Notes: generated from the letters alone by a model not told the origin. DNA of 64,000 nt from Methylotenera sp. (GCA_030652995.1 JAUSAG010000013.1:46216-110215), one strand, 5' to 3'; positions 34,086 through 43,688 are shown, counted from the first letter of the stretch. Numbers and translations are program-made.

Positions 34086-35061
34086 AACCAGTTTCCTTAA
34101 AATCTAAAATTTCATCATTAAAACCATGCACAATTAAGCCTGCGTTCGCGGTGATGCGCCCGATGCAAATTAATGGCAGGGCTAGCTTTTCACTTAAATT
34201 GTTTATTTCAGTATGTTTTTCAATGGGTGCAGTAAAGCATAGCTCATAATCATCGCCACCAGCCAATAACATGCTGAGGATGTTGTTGTCGTGGGTGTTG
34301 GTAACGCCTTCGTCGCGGTGTCCGTCTGCAAGTTTATCGGCTAAATATGCGGAATGTGGAACGTGGCTTAATATTAGGCTGGCACCGACGTTTGAGCGTT
34401 CTAAAATATGCCCTAAATCTGCCAATAAGCCGTCTGAGATATCAATGGCGCTACTTGCTATTTGGCGCAAGGCTAAGCCTAATGCAACTCTCGGTTGCGG
34501 CGTGTGCAACGCCTCAGCGCAGCTTGCAAACGCATCTGCAGGCAATGTTAGTTTGCCTTGCATGTGCGCCAACGCTAAAGCGGCATCGCCACAATGTCCT
34601 GATACCCAAATTTCATCGCCGACGTTTGCATTGCTACGTTTAATAGCCTGCCCAATTGGCACTTCACCCATAATTTGTACGCTTATAGTTAGTGGCCCGC
34701 GTGTGGTATCGCCGCCAATTAAATCGATATTAAACGCATCCGCACATGCAAAAAAGCCGCGGGAGAATTCAGCTAGCCACGCTGTATTTACTTCAGGTAA
34801 CGCAATAGCAAGTGTTGCCCATTTGGGGTTTGCGCCCATCGCCGCCATGTCGGAAACATTTACTGCGAGCGATTTCCAGCCTAGCTTATAGGCATCTGCA
34901 TCATGAAAAAAGTGAGTGCCCGCTACCAGCATGTCAGCTGAAATGGCAATCTCCATGCCCTGCGAAATTGAGATAAGCGCGGCATCGTCGCCCACACCTA
35001 ATTGAGTGTGGTGCGTAGGGCGGGTAAAGTATTGCGCGATTAAATAAAATTCTGAGGCCAT
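34069..35061 (-). CDS. thiL: Thiamine-monophosphate kinase
   Basis: Phosphorylates thiamine monophosphate to the active diphosphate. 330 residues of the AIR-synthase-like fold: QLGVGDDAALISI (Mg/ATP), SLAVNVSDMAAMGANPKWAT (about residues 64-83), DLIGGDTTRGPLTISVQIMG, SSAIDISDGLLADLGHI and LAGGDDYELCFTAP. Normal length. Only 2 nt separate it from the upstream mog gene. Confidence 0.96.
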   Translation of the reverse strand: MASEFYLIAQYFTRPTHHTQLGVGDDAALISISQGMEIAISADMLVAGTHFFHDADAYKLGWKSLAVNVSDMAAMGANPKWATLAIALPEVNTAWLAEFSRGFFACADAFNIDLIGGDTTRGPLTISVQIMGEVPIGQAIKRSNANVGDEIWVSGHCGDAALALAHMQGKLTLPADAFASCAEALHTPQPRVALGLALRQIASSAIDISDGLLADLGHILERSNVGASLILSHVPHSAYLADKLADGHRDEGVTNTHDNNILSMLLAGGDDYELCFTAPIEKHTEINNLSEKLALPLICIGRITANAGLIVHGFNDEILDFKETGFDHFS

Positions 35062-35063
35062 GG

Positions 35064-35636
35064 CTATTTCTTTGGCCTAAATGCGGTGATTATGGCCTCA
35101 TTGGTTTCAATGTAAGGTGCGCCAATTAAATCTAAACAATAGGGTACCGCCGCAAAAATACCATGAACTTTAACTGCACCGGTTTCATCTTTTAGACCTT
35201 CCAGAGTTTGTGCAATGGCTTTGGGTTGTCCTGGCAAATTGATGATTAAACATTGCTTGCGTATCACTGCAACCTGACGCGACAAAATAGCTGTGGGGAC
35301 AAAACTTAGGCTGATTTGTCGCATTTGTTCGCCAAAGCCTGGCATTTCTTTGTCGGCGATAGCAAGTGTAGCTTCTGGCGTTACGTCGCGTAGGGACGGG
35401 CCTGTGCCGCCAGTGGTGAAGATAAGGTGGCAATTTTGAAAGTCGACTAAATCTTTTAACGTACTTTCAATGTCGTCTTGCTCATCTGCAATGAGACGCG
35501 TTTCGAGCGTAAAGGGTGAGGCAATGGCAAGTTTTAGCCATTGTTGCAGGCTGGGAATGCCTTTGTCTTCATAAACGCCGCTACTTGCACGGTCGCTAAT
35601 TGAAACTAAACCAATTTTAATGAATTGTTTTGTCAT
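35064..35636 (-). CDS. mog: Molybdopterin adenylyltransferase (Mog/MoaB family)
   Basis: Adenylylates molybdopterin before Mo insertion. From ATG 35636 (MTKQFIKIGLVSISDRASSG) the protein has 190 residues, near E. coli Mog. Further start codons up to 35687 would add 17 residues unlike the family. The motif FTTGGTGPSLRDVTPEAT and INLPGQPKAIAQTLEGL are the substrate-binding loops. It is the first gene of mog-thiL-pgpA-pncC and diverges from the PDZ gene at 35700. Confidence 0.92.
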   Translation of the reverse strand: MTKQFIKIGLVSISDRASSGVYEDKGIPSLQQWLKLAIASPFTLETRLIADEQDDIESTLKDLVDFQNCHLIFTTGGTGPSLRDVTPEATLAIADKEMPGFGEQMRQISLSFVPTAILSRQVAVIRKQCLIINLPGQPKAIAQTLEGLKDETGAVKVHGIFAAVPYCLDLIGAPYIETNEAIITAFRPKK

Positions 35637-35699
35637 TTGCGTGTCATTGATACAGGAACAAAGCTTAATCATACCATTGCCAACCATTAAGGATATTTT

Positions 35700-36524
35700 A
35701 TGCGAACTATCATCAATAAAAATTTGAACAAACCGGCGATTATCGCTAAACCTTTTACAGATAAAGACTCACTTAGACGATTGATGTTATTAAGTTTGTT
35801 AAGTTTAGGCATGCTTATTTTTGCTAATCAACTTTACGCAGCAGAGGTAAATCCTTATGCAGCCAATTATAAACAGCAAAATACTAATCAACTGAAGTCG
35901 CTACAGGCAAATCCTGAACCTGAAATTTTTGTAAGTAATCACAAAGAAGATGACAACATCAGTATGTTGGAAAATGGTTATGACATGATTGGTTCTTCTG
36001 GTTTTTCTGCTACTGAGACATCTTCAGATTTGGCGTTGGCACACGCAAAAAAGATTAACGCTGATACCGTATTGGTGTATCGAAAATATGAGTCTGCAAA
36101 AACAGCCAGCGCTAAGTTGCAGTTGATTAAAGAGGCAGCCAAAGCTGGAGGCGAAATTGATCCTAATGATTTAGAAGAAGAGCCCACGCAATACCATTAT
36201 TATGCGAGTTATTGGGCTAAATTACCGATGCCTTTATTGGGTGTGCATATTATTAAACTAAAACAAAAAGTTGAAGAAGATGCACAAGAAGTGGTTAAAG
36301 AAGAGCCCGGTTTAAAAATTATTGCGGTAATAAAAGAGTCACCCGCGGCTAAAGCGAACATCGTAAAAGGCGATACGCTATTAAAAATTGGCGAGGTTGC
36401 GCTTGCAAGTGCAGATGATTTATTTGCGGCGGTAAAGCGTTATGCAGGACAAAAAGTGCCAGTTGAGTTGCAACACAATGGGGTTGAGGTTAAAACTACT
36501 GTGGCATTAAATTTGCGTCAATAA
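35700..36524 (+). CDS. Exported PDZ-domain protein
   Basis: 274 residues as read from ATG 35700. A typical signal peptide (MLLSLLSLGMLIFANQLYAA) begins at residue 29, so ATG 35784 may be the real start. The mature part has a region TETSSDLALAHAKKINADTV that recalls periplasmic proteins with an alpha/beta N-domain. A C-terminal PDZ domain covers about residues 205-270 (GLKIIAVIKESPAAKANIVK, then GDTLLKIGEVAL). There is no protease triad, so it is likely a periplasmic scaffold or adaptor. Monocistronic, followed by a hairpin at 36564. Confidence 0.8.
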   Translation: MRTIINKNLNKPAIIAKPFTDKDSLRRLMLLSLLSLGMLIFANQLYAAEVNPYAANYKQQNTNQLKSLQANPEPEIFVSNHKEDDNISMLENGYDMIGSSGFSATETSSDLALAHAKKINADTVLVYRKYESAKTASAKLQLIKEAAKAGGEIDPNDLEEEPTQYHYYASYWAKLPMPLLGVHIIKLKQKVEEDAQEVVKEEPGLKIIAVIKESPAAKANIVKGDTLLKIGEVALASADDLFAAVKRYAGQKVPVELQHNGVEVKTTVALNLRQ

Positions 36525-36563
36525 AGGTCAAGGCCAGCTTAATAAAACATTGATTGATACTAT

Positions 36564-36593
36564 TTGCTATTCCCGCCTGTATGGGAATAGCAA
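36564..36593. terminator. Hairpin after the PDZ gene
   Basis: TTGCTATTCCC and GGGAATAGCAA form a perfect 11-bp stem over 8 nt, 40 nt past the PDZ stop and 120 nt past the end of nhaA on the other strand. There is no clear T-run, so terminator strength is uncertain. Confidence 0.55.
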
Positions 36594-36713
36594 GTTCAGG
36601 TTTGTTCAGTTATGTCTATTGAGTGCAGATTAAAATTTGACCTTCTTAACCAAAAAGTCTAGAGGGAGTGTATGTCCGATATGATGACTGTCAATGTCAG
36701 ATTTATCGCCCTC

Positions 36714-38090
36714 TTATTTTTTACGTCCCAAGTAGTACATCCAGGTGTAGCCAACGAGACCTGCAATTAAAGAGGCGGTTAGTACACCTGTTTTTGCCAT
36801 CAATAAATAATCTGCGTGATCCGATGAAAATCCTAATTCAGCTATAAAGATAGACATGGTAAAACCTATACCCGCCAGTACGGATACGGCTGCAATTTGG
36901 CTAAACCGCGTCCCTCTCGGTAACTGTCCGATGCCAAAGCGCAGTGCCAGCCAGCATGCGCCGGTAATACCAATAAATTTTCCTAATAACAAGCCTAGGG
37001 TTACGCCTAACGTCACTGGATGCATGAACGTTTCAGCTAATGAGCTCATTTGTAGTGGAATGCCTGCATTAAACAAAGCAAAGATTGGAATGACAATAAA
37101 CGCGACGGGTAAATGCCAGATGTGTTCTAAGCGTTGCAATGGGGTTTGTACACCTTGTATGCTTTTATCCAGCATTTGCACTGCGGTATGGAGCTGGTGA
37201 TTGGTCATGACGTTGCCGCCTTGTTTTTGGCTCGTTGTAAAGTGAGCCATTTGATCTTTAATATAAGTAATAAATAAGGCAGGATCATATTTAGATCGAG
37301 CGGGGACGGTAAGTGCGCCTAACACACCTGCAATGGTGGCGTGCACACCTGATTGCAGTAGTGCATACCATAATAAAACGGCGATAATGAAATAGGGGAT
37401 TGCGTTACGAATGCCTGAGAAGTTAAATGCAAATAAAATAGCCACGAACGCAGCGGCAATGCCCAGCCAGTAAATAGATAACGTTTGCGTGTAGAAAATA
37501 GCAATCACCAAGACCGCACCTAAATCATCCGCAATGGCGAGGGCTACTAAAAAGGTAATAAGCGACTTGGGAACGCGGTTTGCGAGCAACACTAGTGCGC
37601 CCACAGCAAAAGCAATGTCAGTTGCCATGGGAATACCCCAACCGCGCGCCGCATCACCAGTTGGATTAAATGCAACGTAAATGAGTGCGGGGACAATCAT
37701 ACCGCCAATAGCGGCGATGATAGGCAGGGCGGCTTGACGTAAATTAGATAACTCTCCCACCAGTATTTCACGCTTTAACTCCATGCCCACTACAAAAAAG
37801 AAAAGCGCCATCAAGCCATCATTCACCCAATGATGCAGGCTCATATTGATACCCCAACTCGCCACATTAACGCTAACAACTGTATGTATTAAATGTTGGT
37901 AAGCGTCAGCAAGCGCAGTGTTGGCTAATATAAGCGCAATAATAGTCGCGCCTATCAGCAAGAGTCCGCTGGTTGTTTGGCCGTGAATGAAGGCCTCAAA
38001 GGGCGTAGCAACGCGCCTGAAAGTGCGCTCCCATGGTGCGTAAATTAATCCCTGCTCAGATTCGGTTAAAGATTTTTTGTGTTCAGCCAT
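36714..38090 (-). CDS. nhaA: Na+/H+ antiporter NhaA
   Basis: Electrogenic two-proton/one-sodium inner-membrane antiporter. 458 residues, longer than E. coli NhaA (388) because of an N-terminal extension and a loop insert around TTSQKQGGNVMTNHQLHTAV. The transport site is visible as ITFLVALAIADDLGAVLVIA (the paired Asp163/Asp164 equivalents) after MATDIAFAVGALVLLANRVP, with about 12 membrane segments. Together with the Mnh operon 4 kb away, the cell has two independent sodium/pH systems. Single gene, minus strand. Confidence 0.95.
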   Translation of the reverse strand: MAEHKKSLTESEQGLIYAPWERTFRRVATPFEAFIHGQTTSGLLLIGATIIALILANTALADAYQHLIHTVVSVNVASWGINMSLHHWVNDGLMALFFFVVGMELKREILVGELSNLRQAALPIIAAIGGMIVPALIYVAFNPTGDAARGWGIPMATDIAFAVGALVLLANRVPKSLITFLVALAIADDLGAVLVIAIFYTQTLSIYWLGIAAAFVAILFAFNFSGIRNAIPYFIIAVLLWYALLQSGVHATIAGVLGALTVPARSKYDPALFITYIKDQMAHFTTSQKQGGNVMTNHQLHTAVQMLDKSIQGVQTPLQRLEHIWHLPVAFIVIPIFALFNAGIPLQMSSLAETFMHPVTLGVTLGLLLGKFIGITGACWLALRFGIGQLPRGTRFSQIAAVSVLAGIGFTMSIFIAELGFSSDHADYLLMAKTGVLTASLIAGLVGYTWMYYLGRKK

Positions 38091-38244
38091 TCTTGGTTAT
38101 CCTGATTCTAGCGTTATGCTGTTTTATATCATACAGCGTCAGTCAATATGTAAATAATGGCGCTATGTATCAGCATCGCATCGTTTATGTCGTTGAGGTT
38201 TATGTACCTATCATTGCTTTTAAGTTTGTATGCTTATGGTTAAC

Positions 38245-39609
38245 TTAGTCAACAACGAGTTTAATGCTATCTGTTTGAATACGTACTTTTAACCATTCAA
38301 CAATTCGATATCGATCACTGTTACTTAATTTACTTGAAGCGGTGATGTTAAGTACGATTTGTTTACCATCAGTTTTATCATCGCCAACTTTCCATTGTAC
38401 TGCTTCAGAAAACAGCACTTCTCTAATTTGCGGATATTGTGCATGGAGTTCCGCTGAAATGTTTCTCCACATGGTTTTATTGGCAGAAATCCCCTGCAGT
38501 TCGGCTTGCAGGTTTTGAATGGTTTTATTTTTTTCATCCAGTGCGTGCAGGTTGTCTTTGTATAACTCACTAACAATATTAGATTTTAAAGCCGTAATAT
38601 CAAAGGAATTATCTTTGGATTGATGTACGAGTAATTTAGTATGATCAAGACCATATAACATTAAGCGCGCTTCAATGCCCTTGAGTTTTTCGTGACTGAT
38701 AATATCACCGATGAGTGATACTTCTATTTGCCTTTTTGCAGGGTTAACGCTGCGCTCCGTTAAATGCGCCTGCTCAAACGTCAACTCCTTGCTGATGAAT
38801 GTTCTGGCTCTCGAACTAAATACCTCTTCTTTCACCAACTTAACCGCGAGATAAACACTGGGTAGCAAAGTGAGTAGCACTACCGCAGTCAGCACGCGAC
38901 TGACACGAGTCTCTGTTTTTTCATCGACAAATAATTTGTGCGATGGGTTTAGTACCCAAATAATCAGAATGGCGGCAAATGCGATAAACACACAGTTGAT
39001 GGAATACAAATAGAAAGCGCCAAAAAAGAACTCCCAGTTACCATTTGCTAAACCATAGCCCGCAGTACACAGTGGAGGCATCAGCGCAGTAGCAATGGCG
39101 ACGCCTGGAATAATATTGGTTTTTTCACTGCGCGTAGCGCCAATGATGCCGGCAAGTCCACCAAAAAAAGCAATGAGCACATCCCAAATAGTGGGGCTAG
39201 TTCTCGCTAACAACTCAGACTGTGCGTCAGTAAGTGGCGTTAACAAAAAATACAGCGTTGACACCAGTAAGCTGATTAAAGTCGCAATACCAAGGTTTCT
39301 GAATGACTTTCTGATAAGCGCAGCATCATAAATACCTACGCCATAGCCGACGCCTATAATTGGCCCCATTAGCGGGGAGATAAGCATGGCGCCGATGATG
39401 ACGGCGGTAGAGTTTACGTTGAGGCCAATGGATGCAATCAAAATAGCGAACATTAATACCCATAGGTTAGTGCCTCTGAGCACCACACCTGACCGTATGC
39501 TATGGTCAATTAGCTCGTCATCAGCTTTATCTTCAATTAAGCTAAAGCGATGCCTGATGGCGATAATGCCACGCTTAAATAGTGGGATGAAATAACTAGT
39601 TTCAGACAT
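38245..39609 (-). CDS. DUF389 / TIGR00341-type membrane protein
   Basis: 454 residues. The DUF389 core of conserved membrane segments is clear (SGVVLRGTNLWVLMFAILIA, NVNSTAVIIGAMLISPLMGP, GVGYGVGIYDAALIRKSFRN, then IATALMPPLCTAGYGLANGN). A soluble C-terminal tail of about 200 residues has a coiled-coil stretch (LHALDEKNKTIQNLQAELQG). The family is widespread and of unknown function, with suggestions of transport or stress roles. It stands alone on the minus strand. Confidence 0.88.
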   Translation of the reverse strand: MSETSYFIPLFKRGIIAIRHRFSLIEDKADDELIDHSIRSGVVLRGTNLWVLMFAILIASIGLNVNSTAVIIGAMLISPLMGPIIGVGYGVGIYDAALIRKSFRNLGIATLISLLVSTLYFLLTPLTDAQSELLARTSPTIWDVLIAFFGGLAGIIGATRSEKTNIIPGVAIATALMPPLCTAGYGLANGNWEFFFGAFYLYSINCVFIAFAAILIIWVLNPSHKLFVDEKTETRVSRVLTAVVLLTLLPSVYLAVKLVKEEVFSSRARTFISKELTFEQAHLTERSVNPAKRQIEVSLIGDIISHEKLKGIEARLMLYGLDHTKLLVHQSKDNSFDITALKSNIVSELYKDNLHALDEKNKTIQNLQAELQGISANKTMWRNISAELHAQYPQIREVLFSEAVQWKVGDDKTDGKQIVLNITASSKLSNSDRYRIVEWLKVRIQTDSIKLVVD

Positions 39610-39634
39610 GAAAACACCTTAAGTTAAAATTATG

Positions 39635-39660
39635 AATCACAATGAGTACGCATTGTGATT
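39635..39660. terminator. Hairpin between LapA-like and DUF389 genes
   Basis: AATCACAATG and CATTGTGATT form a perfect 10-bp stem over AGTACG. It lies downstream of the LapA-like gene and just upstream of the DUF389 start, so it could terminate the former or be an operator for the latter. Confidence 0.5.
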
Positions 39661-39801
39661 TGGATGATATGGTTGCCGTTAGTCAGCGTTTAGTTCACGT
39701 ATCAGAAATGTTAACGTGCTTGGCGCCGGCATAAGCGCTGTGGCTGATCACTAACTGCTGAGTTAATTCATTCCAGAGGTGTAGTTAGCTGCATAACCTA
39801 A

Positions 39802-40104
39802 TTAAAGCTTAGGTTTATCCGTGAGGTCGGCTTCTGTCGCAATCGGTTGATTTTGGTGACTTAGTGCGTGTTCCAAGGTGGTAATTTGTTGTTTGGATTG
39901 ATTGGCTATGCGCTTGTTACGCATCACTGCTGGCAACGCGAGTAGCGCGCCAATCAACACGCCCAATGTTAACGCCAGCGCAATGGCAAGGGCAGTCACC
40001 GTTTTGATAGACCAAACAATAAATACCAAGTCAATTGGGTGCATATTTTGTATCGTAAATACGGTAGCCAATACGATAAGAATTGTTAGCATGATGTTAC
40101 GCAT
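39802..40104 (-). CDS. LapA-domain (DUF1049) membrane protein
   Basis: 100 residues with two membrane segments: MLTILIVLATVFTIQNMHPI and ALAIALALTLGVLIGALLAL. They are followed by a cytoplasmic coiled coil (RIANQSKQQITTLEHALSHQ). QN...P.DL.F at the first segment is typical of the lipopolysaccharide-assembly protein A domain family. In E. coli LapA regulates LPS synthesis with LapB; LapB is not next door, so the functional link is weak. It lies 80 nt downstream of the TusA-like gene. Confidence 0.8.
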   Translation of the reverse strand: MRNIMLTILIVLATVFTIQNMHPIDLVFIVWSIKTVTALAIALALTLGVLIGALLALPAVMRNKRIANQSKQQITTLEHALSHQNQPIATEADLTDKPKL

Positions 40105-40183
40105 AATTACACCTTCTTTCTCTGATTGGGTTGTTAGCGTCTAAAACTGATTTTTGTTGCACTTCAGAATTGAATCCATCTGG

Positions 40184-40420
40184 TTATAATTTTTTGATAA
40201 AAAACACAAAGCCTTCTTCGTTTTTAAGGTTATCTAACAACTCAAAAGGATTATTTGCAACTAAAGTCTTTATATTTTTAATGGTACTTTCTTTGCTCGT
40301 GACCACCTTTAAAACTTGGCCTGATGTCAAGGTATCCAACGTTTCTTTAGTGCGAATGGTTGGTACAGGGCTTTCGTCGCTGGTTGCATCCAGCATTACA
40401 TTGAATTGAATCATCTTCAT
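40184..40420 (-). CDS. TusA-like protein lacking the catalytic cysteine
   Basis: 78 residues of the TusA fold: IQFNVMLDATSDESPVPTIR (strand and first helix) and GQVLKVVTSKESTIKNIKTL, ending GFVFFIKKL. TusA-family sulfur carriers have C-P-x-P at the start of helix 1; here the position reads S-P-V-P, so the sulfur-accepting cysteine is replaced by serine. It cannot act as a persulfide carrier in the usual way and may be a regulatory or structural relative. The start directly follows the darP stop with GGAG as ribosome-binding site, so it is coupled to darP. Confidence 0.75.
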   Translation of the reverse strand: MKMIQFNVMLDATSDESPVPTIRTKETLDTLTSGQVLKVVTSKESTIKNIKTLVANNPFELLDNLKNEEGFVFFIKKL

Positions 40421-41032
40421 TCACTCTCCATCAGACGCGGTGTGCTCATGTTCGTTTGACGCATCTAACGCCTCAACGTTAACTTTATCACCTGTAATTT
40501 CACGCAGTAGCTTAAAAATCTCGCGACTACTTTTAGGCGGTTTATTGGCGGCCAGCTCTTTTTGCGCATTACGCACCAAGGTACGTAGTTGTTGAATATC
40601 TGTTTTTGGGTAAAGCGCAATAAATTCTGCCAATACATTGCTATCAGCAATCATGCGGTCACGCCAGCGTTCCAGGCCGTGAAAATAAGCGTTTTCAGCC
40701 GTATGTTTGCCATCCCAACGTGCTAGTTGCTCTAAAATCGGCGCGTTATCAATGTCACGCATTAATCTGCCTAGATACTGGCGATGACGTCGAATTGCGC
40801 CATTGGCAGTAATTTTTTTAGTATCTAGCACCGCTGTTAGTACTGCATCTGGCAGGTCTAATTTCAGCAGCTTATCTTTAGGCAGTTCGGTGAGCCGCAC
40901 GCCGAGTGCCTGCTGCTCATCCGCCTCCGCTTTGAGTTTTGTTTTACTAATAGGCTCTTCTGCGTTTAGTTTAGATGCTAAATTCGCATCATAACTAAAA
41001 TCAATGCCGGTCTTTGTCTTTTTAGGTTTCAT
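40421..41032 (-). CDS. darP: Ribosome biogenesis factor YjgA/DarP
   Basis: 203 residues of the DUF615 family, involved in late 50S subunit assembly. Typical features are ELPKDKLLKLDLPDAVLTAV, then RRHRQYLGRLMRDIDNAPIL (about residues 81-100) and ERWRDRMIADSNVLAEFIAL. The N-terminus is charged and disordered, with a KPKKTKTG start. It diverges from pmbA over 75 nt; the yjgA/pmbA divergent pair is conserved in proteobacteria, which supports both calls. Confidence 0.92.
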   Translation of the reverse strand: MKPKKTKTGIDFSYDANLASKLNAEEPISKTKLKAEADEQQALGVRLTELPKDKLLKLDLPDAVLTAVLDTKKITANGAIRRHRQYLGRLMRDIDNAPILEQLARWDGKHTAENAYFHGLERWRDRMIADSNVLAEFIALYPKTDIQQLRTLVRNAQKELAANKPPKSSREIFKLLREITGDKVNVEALDASNEHEHTASDGE

Positions 41033-41108
41033 GTTGCGGTATTATAACAGCCTTGGCGTTTAGTTTTTAGCGTACATTTTCATCCTAAAAAAGATAGTAG
41101 AAAGCGTT

Positions 41109-42449
41109 ATGGCAGATTCAGGCTTTAGTTACTCATTAGATCAAATTAAGCAGATGTCGGAAGACGTGCTTAAAATCGCAAAAAATTCAGGTGCGAGTGC
41201 GGCAGAGGCCGAGCTAAGCTTGAGTATCGGGCAAAACGTATCGGTGCGTATGAATGAGGTTGAAAATATTGAGTACAACCGAGATAAAGGTATGTCTGTC
41301 ACGGTGTATTTTGGTCAGCAAAAAGGCCATGCCAGCACCTCGGATTTAACCCCGCAAGCATTAAAAGACACGGTAGCTGCCGCTTGCAATATTGCTAAAT
41401 ATACCGCTAAAGATGCGTTTTGCGGGCTAGCCGATGCCAGCTTAATGGCGACTGATATTCAAGATTTGGCATTGCATCACCCTTGGGATATTTCGGTAGA
41501 TGAAGCCATCGCTATTGCTAAAGAGTGTGAAGCGGCCGCTTTGCATGTGGACGCTCGTATCACCAACTCTGAAGGGGCGAGTGTTTCTACAGGTACAGGA
41601 TTTTTTGCTTATAGCAATAGCCATGGCTTTACGGGCGGATACCCTAGCTCACGGCATGGTATTAGTTGCTCGGTGATTGCGGAGTCGGATGCGAATATGC
41701 AACGCGATTATTGGTATAGCACTGCACGCGCAGCGGCTGATTTACAAAGCGCCGCGGCCGTCGGCAAACTTGCAGGTGAGCGTACAGTGCGCCGCCTTAA
41801 TGCAAGAAAAATTAAAACATGCCAAGTACCGGTTTTGTTTGAAGCGCCATTGGCCAGCGGATTGATCTCTAGCTTGGTGAGTGCGATTTCTGGAGGTAAT
41901 TTGTACCGTAAATCTTCATTTTTACTTGATAGCCTAGGTAAGCAGATTGCGTCACCATTACTGAATATTGATGAAAACCCGCATATAAAAAAGGGCTTGG
42001 CGAGTAGCCCCTTTGATAGTGAAGGCGTGGTAACAACACCACGGCAACTGGTGAAAGATGGCGTATTACAAGGATATATGCTGGGTAGTTATTCAGCCAG
42101 AAAGCTTGGTCTACAAACAACAGGCAATGCGGGTGGCAACCATAACCTGATTGTGCAATCCGGTTCGTTGAACTTTGCTGGGATGCTTAAACAAATGGAC
42201 ACAGGCTTGTTGGTGACCGAGCTGCTAGGACACGGCATGAATATGGTGACGGGTGATTACTCCCGAGGTGCTGCAGGTTTCTGGATTGAAAACGGTGTGA
42301 TTGTGCATCCAGTGGAAGAAATTACCATTGCTAGTAACATGGCAGATATGCTGAAAATGATTGTGGCGATTGGCAATGATGTGCTGGTGCAAGGCTCAAA
42401 ACAGGTGGGCTCTATTTTAATTGAGCGGATGACCGTTGCGTGTGAATAA
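41109..42449 (+). CDS. pmbA: Metalloprotease PmbA/TldE
   Basis: 446 residues, partner subunit of TldD in the heterodimeric protease that degrades unfolded peptides and matures microcin B17-like peptides. Visible blocks: ASAAEAELSLSIGQNVSVRM near the N-terminus, SSPFDSEGVVTTPRQLVKDG (about residues 298-317), LGSYSARKLGLQTTGNAGGN, and LLGHGMNMVTGDYSRGAAGF near the C-terminus. The HExxxH site is on TldD; none is seen here, as expected. TldD is not in this window. Confidence 0.95.
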   Translation: MADSGFSYSLDQIKQMSEDVLKIAKNSGASAAEAELSLSIGQNVSVRMNEVENIEYNRDKGMSVTVYFGQQKGHASTSDLTPQALKDTVAAACNIAKYTAKDAFCGLADASLMATDIQDLALHHPWDISVDEAIAIAKECEAAALHVDARITNSEGASVSTGTGFFAYSNSHGFTGGYPSSRHGISCSVIAESDANMQRDYWYSTARAAADLQSAAAVGKLAGERTVRRLNARKIKTCQVPVLFEAPLASGLISSLVSAISGGNLYRKSSFLLDSLGKQIASPLLNIDENPHIKKGLASSPFDSEGVVTTPRQLVKDGVLQGYMLGSYSARKLGLQTTGNAGGNHNLIVQSGSLNFAGMLKQMDTGLLVTELLGHGMNMVTGDYSRGAAGFWIENGVIVHPVEEITIASNMADMLKMIVAIGNDVLVQGSKQVGSILIERMTVACE

Positions 42450-42860
42450 TCTATTTGACGTATAAGTAATACGCTTTAGTGCATGCTCTGCGAGCAAGCC
42501 GAGTAGGGGTTTTCGGTATTAAAATATGTGAATAAGGGGATTTAATCAGCAATTAACCTAAAAACGGCTTTTCATCCACGAAAAACACCAAAAACACGAA
42601 ATGGGGTAAGCAGGCATTTCGCTTTATTAAGTGAAAGCTCGCAAATAAATCAAATGCATCATTCAATTTTTAATTTAACCCATTGGGTGTCATCGTAAAT
42701 CCGTGTAATCAATTGAATTTTTTCGTGGACCAACTGATTTTTATAGGATTAAACCTTATTCAGATTTATCCAATCCATCGTTGATTCAGCCTCTGGGTTA
42801 AAATCAAGTGATTTATCTTTTCACCTCATTTGCTAGTCATTTGCTAGCGAGTAACTTTGA
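42450..42860. other. Intergenic region with a repetitive ACACGAAA-type sequence
   Basis: No gene seen. It contains CCACGAAAAACACCAAAAAC (from about 42577) followed by ACGAAATG, a sequence type I know as a recurrent non-coding repeat in bacterial genomes. A partly complementary TTTTTTCGTGGACCAAC is at about 42718-42734. Otherwise AT-rich. Confidence 0.5.
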
Positions 42861-42898
42861 CAAACAAAACAGCCCGCATAAGCGGGCTGTTTTGTTTG
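42861..42898. terminator. Terminator of mlaA (bidirectional)
   Basis: CAAACAAAACAGCCCGC and GCGGGCTGTTTTGTTTG form a perfect 17-bp stem over ATAA, GC-rich near the loop and with A/T runs at the base, so it ends in U-runs on either strand. It lies 11 nt past the mlaA stop. Confidence 0.9.
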
Positions 42899-42908
42899 CA
42901 TTGGAACG

Positions 42909-43688
42909 CTAATTAACTTCGACCACTTTAACTTTTTTCACTTCAGTTACAGGTTCGTTATCTTCTTCAAAGAACTCATCTTTAATCAAGTCGGCTGGCA
43001 CTAAGCCATCTTGAACTTGGCTTGCACGTCTTTGTAAGTAAGCATCACGCATGAAAGCATACGGATCAAGCGAAGCTTCATCCACTAAATCTGTTGCGTC
43101 TAACAGTTCTGTACGCTTGTCTAAAAATTGGACAGCACGCAATTGGTTGTGTAATCGTATTTCACCAATATTATGTGTGTAAGTAATCGGGTCTGTGGTT
43201 GCAGTGTCAAATACTAAGCCCGTGGTATCTCTAACGCTAGATGGGCCTAAAAACGGCAACACCAAATAGGCTCCAGAGCCTACGCCCCAATGACCTAACG
43301 TTTGACCAAAGTCTTCTTTATGGATCGCTATATTATCCATGCCAGCAACATCAATAAAGCCAGCTAAACCAAAGGTGCTGTTAATGACAAAGCGTCCTGC
43401 TTCACTAAATGCGTTAGAGAACTTAAACTGTAGCAGGTTGTTGAACACGCTGGTAATAGCACCTAAGTTACTGAAAAAATTGTTAACTCCTCTGCGTATA
43501 GGGTCTGGCGCAACGGCTTTATACGCGGTGGCAACTGGCTTAAACACGGCTTTGTCAGTGACATCGTTAAATTTATAAATACCACGATTTATACCTTCTA
43601 AGGGGTCTTTATTGGCTTGAGAAGCGCAACCGGCCAACATTAAAGCAAGAAGGCATGCTGTGAATATATTTAATAATTGTTTATGCAT
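42909..43688 (-). CDS. mlaA: Phospholipid-binding lipoprotein MlaA (VacJ)
   Basis: Outer-membrane lipoprotein that removes surface-exposed phospholipids and passes them to MlaC. 259 residues: lipoprotein signal with lipobox LALMLAGCASQ (Cys at about 21), then DPLEGINRGIYKFNDVTDKA, VNNFFSNLGAITSVFNNLLQ, FGLAGFIDVAGM and HWGVGSGAYLVLPFLGPSSV, all MlaA hallmarks. The C-terminal tail is acidic (EFFEEDNEPVTEVKKVKVVE). The other mla genes are not nearby. Confidence 0.95.
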   Translation of the reverse strand: MHKQLLNIFTACLLALMLAGCASQANKDPLEGINRGIYKFNDVTDKAVFKPVATAYKAVAPDPIRRGVNNFFSNLGAITSVFNNLLQFKFSNAFSEAGRFVINSTFGLAGFIDVAGMDNIAIHKEDFGQTLGHWGVGSGAYLVLPFLGPSSVRDTTGLVFDTATTDPITYTHNIGEIRLHNQLRAVQFLDKRTELLDATDLVDEASLDPYAFMRDAYLQRRASQVQDGLVPADLIKDEFFEEDNEPVTEVKKVKVVEVN

